Notes: generated by a model from the letters alone, not told the origin. A DNA stretch of 64,000 nt from Chloroflexota bacterium (GCA_011523515.1 WTGO01000074.1:89229-153228); one strand, 5' to 3'. Shown: positions 1 to 9,384, numbered from the stretch's first letter. Numbers and translations are program-made.

Positions 1-47
1 GTTTGATTGGCGAAGTTTTTGTATCGGCTGAATTCACCACTCCCGCC

Positions 48-833
48 TTAGCAATGCATAAAGTCCGCCAGGAATTGTGCAAATCGCCCGGCATTGCATG
101 CTTCTGTATATTGCAGAATCGCCTCGCCATCCAGCTGATACAGAGGATAACAGCTTGTGGGGGCGGCGCCTGAAGGGGCTTCGGCTATGAAGTCGCAGCC
201 GGGATAGGGGATGATCACGCCGTCGAGCGTGCGCTCCAGCTTGTCGACGACTCGCTCGACCGTCGCGATTACCACATCAGCGACGTAGACCAATTCCATG
301 TCGATGCCCAAATTGTTATTGAGTAGCACGTTGCCTTCACGGTCGCCGGCCAATCCGTGAATCACAGCCACATCGCAGGGTATGGCCGGGAAAGCCAGCA
401 ATTCATCGCCAGAATAGGGGTCAATAACCGTCTTGACATCGGGCCGCAGCACCGGCAGATCGGTGCCCAGCCAGGCGCGGGACGGCATAAAGCCGCTGCC
501 GGATATCTGCGCGCGGATGCCCATCACCAGGCTGGCTTCCGTCTCTTCCAGCACCTGAATGCGCTGCTGCTGAGCATACTGGGTAAACATCGGCGCGAAT
601 CCAAAGGCCTCGAGGCCGACGTAGGCCGACCGCACCGTCTGAACGCAATCGCCGCCGATGAGCAGGTCAGACTCCAAACCACCGGTGAAGCTAAGCAAGG
701 TTAGGTCTCGCGGCGGCTGCCGGCGGCGCAAGAGCGCCTTCACATAGCTAAGCGGCCGCCGGTAAAGCGTCATTCCGCCCAGCGCCAAGGTGTCGCTGTC
801 TTTGACGATCTCCGCCGCTTCTGCCAGCGACAC
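48..833 (-). CDS. CoA-transferase family I, subunit A (IpdA-like)
   Basis: 261-residue alpha subunit of a family I CoA-transferase. It shows the family pattern GDREGN at residues 163-168 and an early glycine-rich segment followed by an RRPLSYVKALL helix. From memory it resembles IpdA of Mycobacterium, half of the hydrolase that opens the last sterol ring; the glutamate I take to be catalytic there aligns with E99. The partner subunit is not adjacent but at 4406-5230 on the same strand, beyond three opposite-strand genes. Start is GTG at 833 with CAGG upstream; no ATG lies in frame upstream as far as about position 907. A sterol or other ring-cleavage substrate is possible, but the exact acyl-CoA is unknown. 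Confidence 0.85.
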   Translation of the reverse strand: MSLAEAAEIVKDSDTLALGGMTLYRRPLSYVKALLRRRQPPRDLTLLSFTGGLESDLLIGGDCVQTVRSAYVGLEAFGFAPMFTQYAQQQRIQVLEETEASLVMGIRAQISGSGFMPSRAWLGTDLPVLRPDVKTVIDPYSGDELLAFPAIPCDVAVIHGLAGDREGNVLLNNNLGIDMELVYVADVVIATVERVVDKLERTLDGVIIPYPGCDFIAEAPSGAAPTSCYPLYQLDGEAILQYTEACNAGRFAQFLADFMHC

Positions 834-949
834 ATAGCGACCTGGCGCTAAATTTCGTCCGGGGTCAATGGCAACATTCTCGTTTCGGCACAGACTTGCG
901 CATAATTTACGGTTGCTTTTGCATGTTTCTCAGAGTAGCCATCTTAACT

Positions 950-955
950 TATACT
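950..955 (+). promoter_or_regulatory. -10 box TATACT for the S41 protease gene
   Basis: TATACT lies at 950-955. Transcription from it would start near 962, downstream of a possible GTG start at 957 but upstream of the ATG at 996, which supports the ATG. No convincing -35 box is visible. The same hexamer precedes several other genes in the window. Confidence 0.5.
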
Positions 956-995
956 GGTGCGAGAAGGAAAGCTCTACATCGTCTGGAGTAGGCTG

Positions 996-2183
996 ATGAA
1001 CTGGCTGCAGTCACAAATAGAAAATCCGCGAATAAGCGGGTCTATCTGTCTGGCCGTCATGGCATTCTGCGTCGGATTCGCCGCTGGCCATCTATCCGAT
1101 TTGCGAACAATCGCGCTCACCGATACCGACCAAGCATTTGAGCCCTTCTGGGACGCCTACACCGTCATCGAATCACGCTACGTTGACCAGGTAGAAGTCG
1201 ACTCTCTGGTCGATGGCGCCATTGAGGGCATGGTGGATTCCCTGGATGACGAACATAGCGGTTATATTCGCCCGGAACTTTACAAACGCAGCACGGACTT
1301 CTCGGGAGAGTTCACCGGCATTGGTGTCTTCACGCGAACCAATGAGGAAACAGGCGCCATTGAAGTGACGACGGTGATTCCGGACTCGCCGGCTGAGGCT
1401 GTCGGCGTCATGCCGGGCGACGAATTCTATGAAGTGGACGGCCGACGCGTCATCGGCATTTCCCAAGCTGAATTGTCGGCGCTCGTGCCCGGTCCGCGCG
1501 GCACAACTGTAACGATCACATTCAGACGAGACGGCGAGCTGGTTACCTTCGAGATCGCGCGCGACACCTTCCCCTTACCCAATGTCTCGTTTGAAATCGT
1601 CGGCGACAACATCGCCCATATCGCCATGTTAGACTTTAACGACCTTTCGCGCGCGCAGCTGGACGAAGCCTTAAAAGCCGTCGACATCGCCAGCGCAAAC
1701 GGCCTCATCTTTGACATACGCGACAATCCCGGCGGCACGCTGTCCAGCGCCATCGAGATCGGCAGCGCATTTATAGAGGATGGCGTTCTTCTGCGACAAG
1801 TGGCGCGCGATCAAAGCGAAGAGGTCACGCGCACGAGCGGCGGCTATGCCGATATCGATGTGCCCATCGTCGTCCTGGTCGACGAAACCAGCGCCAGCGC
1901 GTCCGAAGTCATCGCAGGCGCTATGCAGGATTACGGCGTTGCCACCATCCTGGGCGAGACGACCTTCGGCAAAGGCACTGTGCAAAATATCCCGTCGCTC
2001 TCCAACGGCGGCGGCCTGCGCATCACCGTACGCCGCTGGCTGACCCCTAACGGCCATTGGATTCACAAGCAAGGCATTACGCCCGACATCATTGTGGAAT
2101 GGAATCCCGATTCCGATGACAAAGACGAAGACGATATCCAGTTAAAAGCCGCGGTCGACTACCTGGACTCTTTGCGCGACTAA
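996..2183 (+). CDS. S41 family C-terminal processing peptidase (CtpA/Prc type)
   Basis: 395-residue membrane-anchored serine protease. An uncleaved signal anchor at about residues 14-34 places it outside the membrane. A PDZ domain follows (about 105-180), then the S41 protease domain with the nucleophile motif SASASE (about 299-304) and the general-base lysine in FGKGTVQ (K326). The family trims C-terminal tails of exported proteins. The ATG at 996 has GGAG about 10 nt upstream; an upstream GTG at 957 is less likely because the -10 box at 950-955 would start transcription after it. secG follows 125 bp downstream on the same strand. Confidence 0.95.
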   Translation: MNWLQSQIENPRISGSICLAVMAFCVGFAAGHLSDLRTIALTDTDQAFEPFWDAYTVIESRYVDQVEVDSLVDGAIEGMVDSLDDEHSGYIRPELYKRSTDFSGEFTGIGVFTRTNEETGAIEVTTVIPDSPAEAVGVMPGDEFYEVDGRRVIGISQAELSALVPGPRGTTVTITFRRDGELVTFEIARDTFPLPNVSFEIVGDNIAHIAMLDFNDLSRAQLDEALKAVDIASANGLIFDIRDNPGGTLSSAIEIGSAFIEDGVLLRQVARDQSEEVTRTSGGYADIDVPIVVLVDETSASASEVIAGAMQDYGVATILGETTFGKGTVQNIPSLSNGGGLRITVRRWLTPNGHWIHKQGITPDIIVEWNPDSDDKDEDDIQLKAAVDYLDSLRD

Positions 2184-2261
2184 TCTGGCTCGCTGACGTA
2201 TACTTGGTAGCGCTGATTTGCAGGCGGTCGGGTCATGCTAGTCAAATCGCGCTTCTGGTGC

Positions 2262-2267
2262 TATAGT
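2262..2267 (+). promoter_or_regulatory. Candidate -10 box TATAGT for secG
   Basis: TATAGT is 41 bp before the secG start and would give a leader of about 35 nt that contains the AGGGAG ribosome site. A TATACT at 2199-2204 in the same gap is an alternative. No good -35 box is seen for either. Confidence 0.35.
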
Positions 2268-2308
2268 GCTTGGGTTACGATCTCGAATTATCTTAGGGAG
2301 TCGCGCAG

Positions 2309-2536
2309 ATGGGCGCAGTCTTACAAATCTCGTCAATCGTCATCTCGATCGTGCTGATCGTCCTGATTTTGCTCCAGGTCAAAGGCGGCGCCTTGGGCAG
2401 CCTGCTGGGCGGCGATGCCGGTGGCGGAATCGCCCGGACACGGCGCGGCCTGGAAAAGACGCTCTTTCGCATCACCATATTCTTGTCGATCTCATTCCTG
2501 GGCATTGCGCTATTTGCGGTGTCAGCGCCAGGATAG
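2309..2536 (+). CDS. secG: Preprotein translocase subunit SecG
   Basis: 75-residue protein with the SecG pattern: a first membrane helix ending in VLILLQVKGG, a short glycine-rich loop containing LGSLLGGDAGGG, then a second helix near the C-terminus. SecG is the small accessory subunit of the SecYEG channel in the inner membrane. The length is normal for the family. AGGGAG lies about 10 nt before the ATG. It stands between a protease of the cell exterior and an exported binding protein, both Sec substrates, but no shared operon is proven. Confidence 0.95.
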   Translation: MGAVLQISSIVISIVLIVLILLQVKGGALGSLLGGDAGGGIARTRRGLEKTLFRITIFLSISFLGIALFAVSAPG

Positions 2537-2633
2537 ATTCCCTGCGCCGGTGGCGTAATCCGCTCGTGAACGACAATTGCTCGGCGAATTGTAACGATTA
2601 CAGGACGCCGATTTTGGTTGAGTGAGGCCATTT

Positions 2634-4409
2634 ATGTTGCGCGGCTTTCGCTGGCAATTGATCGCGCTGCTGATCGCGCTTGCCGCCTGCGCCGCCGCCG
2701 TCCTATTCCGAATCAGCCGTCAGTCCGCGCTGCAAGCGACTGCCACAGCCACGCCACTGTTCTCTGAAACAAACGTAGTCGAATCGCGGACGCCGACAGC
2801 AACCAGCCTGCCGGCGACAAACGAGACCTCTCCAACCGGGCGCAGCATCATTGCCGCCCCCGCGGCTACTACCTTCCGCGAGGGACTTGTCGGCAGCATA
2901 CAGCGGATCAATCCGCTCTTCGCGCACTTAAACCCTCCCGATCAGGATATTGCGAGTCTAATTTTTGAGGGGCTCTTCGCCATTAACGACTATGGCGAAG
3001 CCGTGCCGCGCCTGGCCGCGGAACTGGTGACATCCAGCGACGGGCTCGAATACGTTGTCAGGCTGCGCAATGACATCAAGTGGCAGGACGGTATGCCATT
3101 TACCGCGGACGATGCCATCTACACATTCTCCATGCTCAGCGCAGCCGAATACGCTGACTTCTCCACGACGGCCTCATTTTGGCAGACCGTGGAAACGCAG
3201 AAGCTGAGCTCTGATCTCTTGCGCTTTCGACTGGTCCAGCCCTTCAGCAGTTTCCCGGTGCTGTTGAGCATCGGCATCTTGCCGGAGCACGCTCTGCGCG
3301 GCACGTCAGTGCTCGACCTCGCCAGCCATCCCTTCAATCTCACGCCGATTGGCACAGGACCCTACCAGCTCGCTGCCCTGCATTCTGACGCTGCACAGAC
3401 AATTACCGCGGCGCATCTGCAGCGTTCGCCTACTCATCGCGAGCGGCAGGACGCGCAGCTCGGTTTCCTGTTTCGGGATCTGATATTCCGGTTGTTCGAC
3501 AGCACTGAAGACGCGATTGGCGCCTATGAGTCGGGAGACATCGACGCCCTCGCGGTCAGAGGACCGCCGTATCGACTGCTCGCGCTCCCACAGAGCCAGC
3601 ACTTCCGCCAGGCGCTTTCGGAGCTAGGCGTATTGATTTTCAATTGGAGCGATTCGCCCTTTACAGAGCGAAGGGTCAGGCAGGCGCTTGCGCTCAGCCT
3701 CGACCTGCCGCAATTGGCGCAGGCGCATGCCGGCGCCGCAGCCGTATTGGCGGACAGCCCGTATATCTTGGGATCGTCCGTCTATCAGCCGAGCGCCTTC
3801 TGGCATACTTACGATTTGGAAAAGGCGAACACACTACTTGCTGCAGTTGAACTTGCCCCCTCAGCGGCAACTGCAGGAGACACAGACGATGAAGAAGACC
3901 CCGAACAAATTGCGCCCTACCGCCTTCTGGTTGAGGACTCTGGTCAACTGCGGGAATTGGCCGGGGACATCGCCGCGCAATGGCGGCAACTAGGCATGGA
4001 TTTCTCAGTCGAGTCGGTCGACGCCCGTACATTGAGCAACCGTCTCGAATCCGGCGAGTTTGACGCGGCCATTGTTACTCAGCGCATCGGCGCCGATCGC
4101 GATCTCTTTCGCTTTTGGCACCCCGCCCAGCATGGCGGCGGGGGCAATTATGGCGCCGCTAGCCACAACGAAATGGCCGAGCTCATCGAGATTGCGCGTG
4201 GAGAAACCTATGCCGGGCGCCGCGCCCTGCTCCATCAGCAGATTCAGGAAGTCTTCGCAGAGCAGGCGCTGGCCATTCCACTCTACTACCCGCTGCTCAC
4301 CTATATCGCGCGCGACAGCATCGAAGGCCTTAGGCTTGGCTTTCTGACTTCTCCAGCCGATCGCTTCCGCGGGATTCAGCACTGGCGGCCGGCGACCTTG
4401 GCCGGCTAG
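2634..4409 (+). CDS. ABC transporter substrate-binding lipoprotein, family 5 (oligopeptide type)
   Basis: 591-residue SBP_bac_5 protein. A signal peptide ends in the lipobox LAAC with Cys19, so it is probably a lipid-anchored binding protein. A Ser/Thr/Pro-rich tether follows to about residue 75, and then the peptide/nickel-binding fold, including the family pattern AAELVTSSDGLEYVVRLR and DGMPFTADDAIYTF. The ATG at 2634 has GAGTGAGG just upstream; a GTG at 2622 is less likely. No permease or ATPase gene is adjacent, so the importer partner is elsewhere or the protein acts alone. Its stop codon overlaps that of the convergent gene at 4406. Confidence 0.92.
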   Translation: MLRGFRWQLIALLIALAACAAAVLFRISRQSALQATATATPLFSETNVVESRTPTATSLPATNETSPTGRSIIAAPAATTFREGLVGSIQRINPLFAHLNPPDQDIASLIFEGLFAINDYGEAVPRLAAELVTSSDGLEYVVRLRNDIKWQDGMPFTADDAIYTFSMLSAAEYADFSTTASFWQTVETQKLSSDLLRFRLVQPFSSFPVLLSIGILPEHALRGTSVLDLASHPFNLTPIGTGPYQLAALHSDAAQTITAAHLQRSPTHRERQDAQLGFLFRDLIFRLFDSTEDAIGAYESGDIDALAVRGPPYRLLALPQSQHFRQALSELGVLIFNWSDSPFTERRVRQALALSLDLPQLAQAHAGAAAVLADSPYILGSSVYQPSAFWHTYDLEKANTLLAAVELAPSAATAGDTDDEEDPEQIAPYRLLVEDSGQLRELAGDIAAQWRQLGMDFSVESVDARTLSNRLESGEFDAAIVTQRIGADRDLFRFWHPAQHGGGGNYGAASHNEMAELIEIARGETYAGRRALLHQQIQEVFAEQALAIPLYYPLLTYIARDSIEGLRLGFLTSPADRFRGIQHWRPATLAG

Positions 4410-5230
4410 CCCGACTTCTCCCGCAGCAGGATGTCCCGCAGCAAGGCTTTGCGGGCGGCGCCACCTAGCGTTTCAAGTTTGCGCGTACCCAGCGGGTCTA
4501 TTTCCTCGCGCAGTAGCCGCAAGTCTTCCGGTTTAGGCGGCGCCGTTTCCGCCAGTTCCGGCGCGATCTCCAGATCAAAGCCGGTCTTGCGGCGTACGCG
4601 CTCGACACTGACGCCCGGATGGACGCTGACCAGCCGCATCCGCCCGCCCTGCCAATCAAATTGGCCCAAGTCAGTAATCAAATAGCGCGGTCCCCCGCCA
4701 TGTCTCCGCTGCGGCGTGTGCCCCAGGCCGCTGATAAAGTCGATCTTCTCGGCAAAGGTCAGGCGCGTGTGACGCGGTACATATAGGTAGCTGTGATCGT
4801 ACTGTGGCGTGACATCGGGGATGCCGCCGCTGCCCGGCAGGCGCATTCTCGGCCTGTCGTAGTCCTTGCCGAAAGCGATATTGTTCATGTTGCCATGCGC
4901 ATCAACTTGCGCCGGCCGGAAGAATTCCTTGGGCTGAAATTTGGGCAATATCTCGGCGGCGCCGGCGGCGAATCCCAAGTGGATCAAGCCTTTGCCCACC
5001 CAAAGATCTTCGATGCCGGCAATGCCCAGCGGTCCCCAGCCCGGCACCAGCGCCTGTCCAATTGCCGATGTAAAACGAGCGCGCGGCGCATAGCGAATCT
5101 TGCCCAGGATCAAGCCCGCGGATACCAGCGGCGTATTGATGCCCTGCGCCCAAACATCGCCGTCGTTCACTTGGCGCGAGATGCAGACGCTGATCAGCTC
5201 ATCAATGGAATAGTCGGGGTCGACAGACAA
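4406..5230 (-). CDS. CoA-transferase family I, subunit B (IpdB-like)
   Basis: 274-residue beta subunit of the CoA-transferase family, closest in pattern to IpdB: MNNIAFGKDYDRPRMRLPGS in the middle, then SGLGHTPQ, VSVHPGVSVE and a C-terminal LRLLREEIDPLG. The usual S-E-x-G catalytic-glutamate motif of beta subunits is not present (SAIGQAL stands there), as I recall for IpdB, where catalysis is assigned to subunit A. Its likely partner is the protein at 48-833. Start is TTG at 5230, only 4 nt after the tyrS stop, so it is probably cotranscribed with tyrS. The stop shares CTAG with the convergent lipoprotein gene. Confidence 0.85.
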   Translation of the reverse strand: MSVDPDYSIDELISVCISRQVNDGDVWAQGINTPLVSAGLILGKIRYAPRARFTSAIGQALVPGWGPLGIAGIEDLWVGKGLIHLGFAAGAAEILPKFQPKEFFRPAQVDAHGNMNNIAFGKDYDRPRMRLPGSGGIPDVTPQYDHSYLYVPRHTRLTFAEKIDFISGLGHTPQRRHGGGPRYLITDLGQFDWQGGRMRLVSVHPGVSVERVRRKTGFDLEIAPELAETAPPKPEDLRLLREEIDPLGTRKLETLGGAARKALLRDILLREKSG

Positions 5231-5234
5231 GGCG

Positions 5235-6485
5235 CTACTCGCTGCCGCCGTTGGGTTTGATCAAACGCACGAATTGTCGTTTGCCAACTTGCAGCACCGC
5301 GGGCAGCATTTCCTGGGTAATTGTGGCCTGCAGGCTGTCCACCTTCTCTTCGTTAAGACGGACGCCATTCTGTTGAATCAGCCTTTTGGCTTCGCCGCGA
5401 CTGCCGACCATCTTGAGACGCACCAGGATATCGCGGATTTCTTCCTCAGCCGGTACAACTGCCTGATCCATATCAGCCGGAAGCCCGCCCCCACCGCGAA
5501 AAACTTCGTTCCAGCGCAGTTGCGCGGCATCGGCGTCTTCCCTACTGTGAAAGATGCTGACGATTTCGCGCGCCAGGCCCATCTTGGTTTCATTCGGATG
5601 CAATTCGCCCGCCGCAAGTTTGGCGTCCAGCTCATTAACTTGCGCCGGCGTCCAGCCGAGAATCAGCTTGTGAAAGACGCCCATGGATTTGTCGGGCAGG
5701 CTCATGACCTTGCCGAACATATCCCAAGGCTCGGATAGCAGCGGGATATGATTGCCCAGGCTCTTCGACATTTTCACTTCGCCATCGGTACCCGGCAGGC
5801 TTTCGCCCATAATGATGGCGACCTGCGGCTTCTGCCCCAGCCCGGTTTGCAGCTTGCGACCAGCCACCAAGATATTAAACAGCTGATCTTGACCGCCCAC
5901 CTGCACATCGGCTTCCTGCGCCACCGCGTCATAAGCCTGCATCAGCGCGTAGAAGAACTCATGCAGATAAATCGCCTTGCCCTCGTCGATGCGCTTGGCG
6001 AAGTTTTCCCGCACCATGAATTGTTGGACCGTAAAATGGCTCGCCAGCCGGATGATGTCGGCGAAGTCGAGCGGCGCCAGCCATTCGTCGTTGCGCCGCA
6101 CGCGTGTACGCTCTTCGTCCAGTATCTTGAATGCCTGCTCGGCATAGGTGCGCATGTTGTCTTCCACGTTGCGCATGGTCAGCTGATCGCGAGCGCTATC
6201 CTTGTCGGACGGGTCGCCTATCAAACTGGTGAAGGTGCCGACCAGGAATGTGACATCGTGGCCGAAGTCCTGAAACTGCCGCAGCTTGCGCATCGTGATG
6301 GTATGCCCCAAATGCAAGTCCGATGTGCGCGGGTCATAACCGCAATAGACGCGCAGCGGCCGTCCTTCCCGCTCGCATTCCTGCAAGCGCGCGCGCAGGT
6401 CTTTGGCCATGTTGGCGCGCGTCTCATCATCGCCATAGGCCGTGCCTGACATCAGCACTTCGACTTGTTCGTCAATCGTAGCCAT
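5235..6485 (-). CDS. tyrS: Tyrosyl-tRNA synthetase
   Basis: 416-residue class I synthetase that charges tRNA-Tyr. It has the HIGH-type signature HLGH at 58-61, the KMSKS loop at 238-242 and a C-terminal S4 RNA-binding domain from about 345. The long form with DPSDKDSARD resembles the TyrZ branch. The ATG at 6485 is preceded by AGGAAG and by a -10 box at 6525-6530. No T-box or other leader RNA structure is visible in the short 33-nt leader. It is divergent from alaS and is followed at 4 nt by the CoA-transferase B gene. Confidence 0.97.
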   Translation of the reverse strand: MATIDEQVEVLMSGTAYGDDETRANMAKDLRARLQECEREGRPLRVYCGYDPRTSDLHLGHTITMRKLRQFQDFGHDVTFLVGTFTSLIGDPSDKDSARDQLTMRNVEDNMRTYAEQAFKILDEERTRVRRNDEWLAPLDFADIIRLASHFTVQQFMVRENFAKRIDEGKAIYLHEFFYALMQAYDAVAQEADVQVGGQDQLFNILVAGRKLQTGLGQKPQVAIIMGESLPGTDGEVKMSKSLGNHIPLLSEPWDMFGKVMSLPDKSMGVFHKLILGWTPAQVNELDAKLAAGELHPNETKMGLAREIVSIFHSREDADAAQLRWNEVFRGGGGLPADMDQAVVPAEEEIRDILVRLKMVGSRGEAKRLIQQNGVRLNEEKVDSLQATITQEMLPAVLQVGKRQFVRLIKPNGGSE

Positions 6486-6524
6486 CGTAGCTTCCTATCG
6501 GGTCATACCTGTTCTCAACTCGCC

Positions 6525-6530
6525 AGTATA
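6525..6530 (-). promoter_or_regulatory. -10 box TATACT for tyrS
   Basis: Minus-strand TATACT (AGTATA on the plus strand) predicts a start near 6518 and a 33-nt leader to tyrS. The -35 region is weak. Confidence 0.5.
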
Positions 6531-6570
6531 CCACAGGCATACGCCCCTATTCAGACGGGATGGCGCTCGT

Positions 6571-6576
6571 TATAAT
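6571..6576 (+). promoter_or_regulatory. -10 box TATAAT for alaS
   Basis: A perfect TATAAT sits 67 bp before alaS in the 157-bp divergent gap shared with tyrS, giving a leader of about 60 nt. The -35 is poor. Confidence 0.5.
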
Positions 6577-6642
6577 TCTCGCCGATTCGCGACCGTTCGC
6601 GCGACATTTACGACCGCCGTTTAGCCGGAGCGAGACAAGTAT

Positions 6643-9339
6643 ATGAAACACATGAGCAGCGCCGATGTACGCGAGGCCTTTCTCGACTTTTTTGAGGAAA
6701 TGGGGCATCGTCCCATCGCTTCTTCGTCTCTCGTACCGGCGGACGACCCAACACTGCTCTTCGTAAACGCCGGCATGGTGCAGTTCAAAGACGTCTTCCT
6801 CGGCCTGGACAACCGCGATTATAGCCGCGCAACCACATCGCAAAAGTGCATGCGCGTCAGCGGCAAACATAATGACCTGGAGAATGTCGGTCCCTCGCCG
6901 CGCCACCATACCTTCTTCGAGATGCTGGGAAACTTCAGCTTCGGCGACTACTTCAAGCGCGACGCCATCAAATATGCCTATACGCTGCTGACCGAAGTTT
7001 ATGAGCTCCCCGCCGATCGCCTCGTCTTCACCGTCTACGAGAACGATGATGAAGCCTACAGTACCTGGGTTGATGAGCTGGGCGTCGATCCCAGGCGAGT
7101 GGCTCGCATGGGAGCGTCCACCAACTTCTGGCAAATGGCCGATACCGGCCCCTGCGGACCCACGTCCGAAATCCACTGGGACAAGCTGCCGCAGCTGGGC
7201 GAAGCCGAGATCATCCCCAAGCTGCAAGCCGAAGATGACCGCTTCCTGGAGATCTGGAATCTGGTCTTTATGCAGTTCAATCGTCAGCAAGCCGATCCTG
7301 ATCATAGCGGCCGATGGGACCTTCCCTTGCCGGCGCCGGGCGTCGACACAGGTATGGGGCTGGAACGCATCGTCTCGATTCTGCAAGGCGTAGACGCCAA
7401 CTACGGCACCGACCTCTTCATGCCTATAATTCAGCGCATCCAAGTGCTGACCGGCCACCGCGATGCCGAGCGCGACGCCAACATCGTGCCCTACCGCGTT
7501 ATCGCCGACCACATCCGCGCAGCCGTCTTCCTGATCAGCGATGGCGTCTATCCCGGCGCCAAAGGGCGCGCCGCCATCCCGCGCATTGTCATCCGGCGCG
7601 CGGCCCGCTTTGGCAGGGAGATCGGCTTCGACCGTCCCTTTCTGGCCGATGTCGCCCAGGCCGTCTTTGATGTAATGGGCGAGCATTTCAGCGAGTTGCT
7701 TGATCAAGCGGAGAGCATCAAACGCGTCATCACGCTGGAAGAGGAACGCTTCGGCCGCACGATGGATCGCGGCCTGAATGAACTCGACGAAATGCTGGCC
7801 GCACTGGGCGCCAGCGGCAGGCTGTCCGGCGCCGACGCCTTTTACTTGAAAGCCACGCTCGGCTTGCCCTTTCAAGTCACCAAAGATGTAGCGGAAGAGC
7901 GCGGTTTCAGCGTGGACGAAGCGGGCTTCGTCGCGGCCGAAGCCGAACACGCGCGCATCAGCGGCGGCGGCCAGGCCATGGGCGAGATCGAATCCGGCCA
8001 ATTCTATTGTCAGCTGCTGGCGGACCTGCAAACCGCGGGCGAGCTCGGCGGCAACGGCGTCGACTACGCTCCCTACTCAGACGAGCCGGTCGAAACTAAA
8101 GTACTCGCCCTGGCGCGAGACGGCGCGCGACTGGAAAGCGTGATTGTCGGCGAATCGGTGGAAGTCATCCTGGCACAGACCCAATTTTATGCGGAAGCCG
8201 GCGGCCAGGTTAGTGATACCGGAACCATAACAGGCGACGGTTGGGCGATTGACGTCATCGAGATGAAGCGACCGCTATCCGGGCTGATCGCCCATGTCGG
8301 CGAAGTCGTCGAAGGCAATCCCGCAGCCGGCGCCAGCGCGACCGCATCCCTTGATTCCGCGCGCCGCCGGGACATCATCCGCAACCATACGGCGACTCAC
8401 CTGCTCCACGCCGCCTTGCGCAACAGCCTGGGCAAACACGTGCAGCAACGGGGCTCGTTGGTCGCGCCCGACCGGCTGCGCTTCGACTTTTCGCACCCGG
8501 AAAAGGTCTCGATCAGCGAGCTGGCGCAAATATCGGCAGCGGTTAATGACGCGATCCTCTCCAATTATCGCGTTTATGGCGAAGAAAAGTCGCTGGAAAT
8601 CGCCCGCCGCGAAGGCGCCATGGCGCTCTTCGGCGAAAAGTACGACGACATTGTAAGAACGGTCGCGATCGGCAACGGTCAGGAGCGTTACAGCTATGAA
8701 CTCTGCGGCGGCGTCCATGTGGATTCCACCGCCGAAATCGGAGGTTTTGTCTTCACCAGCGAAGGCAGCGTCAGCGCGGGCATCCGCCGCGTAGAAGCCC
8801 TGACCGGGCGCGCCGCCAGCGCTTATTTCAGCGAGCAGCTGCAAACACTGGCCGGCATTGCTGAGCGGCTGGGCGCGGCGCCCGATCAGATTGCGCGCCG
8901 GCTTTCCGATCTGCAAGGTGAACTTTCCGCCGCGCAGCGTGAGATCGATAATCTGCGCCGGCGACAAGCCAGGCATGACTTCGACAACATGATCAACGAT
9001 GGCTTGGAAAGCCTAAACGGCGTGCAGGCGCTGGTCGCCGAGCTCGATAATACGCCGATGGAGACCATGCGTGAGATGACCGATTGGTTCCGTAATCGCG
9101 TCGACAACGGCGTCATGGTGTTGGCCAGCGACATCGACGGACGGCCACAAATCGTCGTCGCCGTATCCGATGCGCTGGTCAAAGACGGCATACGCGCCGG
9201 CGATTTGATTAAGCCGATCGCGAAAGTCGTAGGCGGCGGAGGCGGTGGACGCCCGCAAATGGCGCAGGCCGGCGGGCGCGACAGCAGCAAAATCGCCCAG
9301 GCGCTGCAGACTGCGCGTGAGCTGCTGGCGGATTCGTAA
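6643..9339 (+). CDS. alaS: Alanyl-tRNA synthetase
   Basis: 898-residue class II synthetase for tRNA-Ala, of normal bacterial length. The catalytic domain comes first (FVNAGMVQFKDVFLG, then GPTSEIHWD and GVDTGMGLERI), followed by the editing domain with zinc ligands in HTATHLLH and CGGVHV, and a C-terminal DHHA1 domain with the glycine run GGGGGGRPQMAQAGG. The ATG at 6643 has GGAG about 13 nt upstream; a second in-frame ATG lies three codons on. It is divergent from tyrS. Confidence 0.98.
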   Translation: MKHMSSADVREAFLDFFEEMGHRPIASSSLVPADDPTLLFVNAGMVQFKDVFLGLDNRDYSRATTSQKCMRVSGKHNDLENVGPSPRHHTFFEMLGNFSFGDYFKRDAIKYAYTLLTEVYELPADRLVFTVYENDDEAYSTWVDELGVDPRRVARMGASTNFWQMADTGPCGPTSEIHWDKLPQLGEAEIIPKLQAEDDRFLEIWNLVFMQFNRQQADPDHSGRWDLPLPAPGVDTGMGLERIVSILQGVDANYGTDLFMPIIQRIQVLTGHRDAERDANIVPYRVIADHIRAAVFLISDGVYPGAKGRAAIPRIVIRRAARFGREIGFDRPFLADVAQAVFDVMGEHFSELLDQAESIKRVITLEEERFGRTMDRGLNELDEMLAALGASGRLSGADAFYLKATLGLPFQVTKDVAEERGFSVDEAGFVAAEAEHARISGGGQAMGEIESGQFYCQLLADLQTAGELGGNGVDYAPYSDEPVETKVLALARDGARLESVIVGESVEVILAQTQFYAEAGGQVSDTGTITGDGWAIDVIEMKRPLSGLIAHVGEVVEGNPAAGASATASLDSARRRDIIRNHTATHLLHAALRNSLGKHVQQRGSLVAPDRLRFDFSHPEKVSISELAQISAAVNDAILSNYRVYGEEKSLEIARREGAMALFGEKYDDIVRTVAIGNGQERYSYELCGGVHVDSTAEIGGFVFTSEGSVSAGIRRVEALTGRAASAYFSEQLQTLAGIAERLGAAPDQIARRLSDLQGELSAAQREIDNLRRRQARHDFDNMINDGLESLNGVQALVAELDNTPMETMREMTDWFRNRVDNGVMVLASDIDGRPQIVVAVSDALVKDGIRAGDLIKPIAKVVGGGGGGRPQMAQAGGRDSSKIAQALQTARELLADS

Positions 9340-9384
9340 GTCATTTCAGGCCCTGTCGCGTTCTACTCCCGGCGCATCTCGTCG

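Noticed and set aside
2573..2592. Inverted repeat ACAATT-N8-AATTGT before the lipoprotein gene as an operator
   Set aside because: Six-bp arms with an 8-nt loop are expected by chance in a window this size, and no regulator is adjacent.
6486..6642. T-box or other riboswitch controlling tyrS or alaS
   Set aside because: The leaders are only about 33 and 60 nt and show no conserved T-box sequence or terminator stem.
6547..8031. Long minus-strand open frame opposite alaS
   Set aside because: It lies wholly antisense to a certain gene, has no recognisable domain and reflects codon bias of the real frame.
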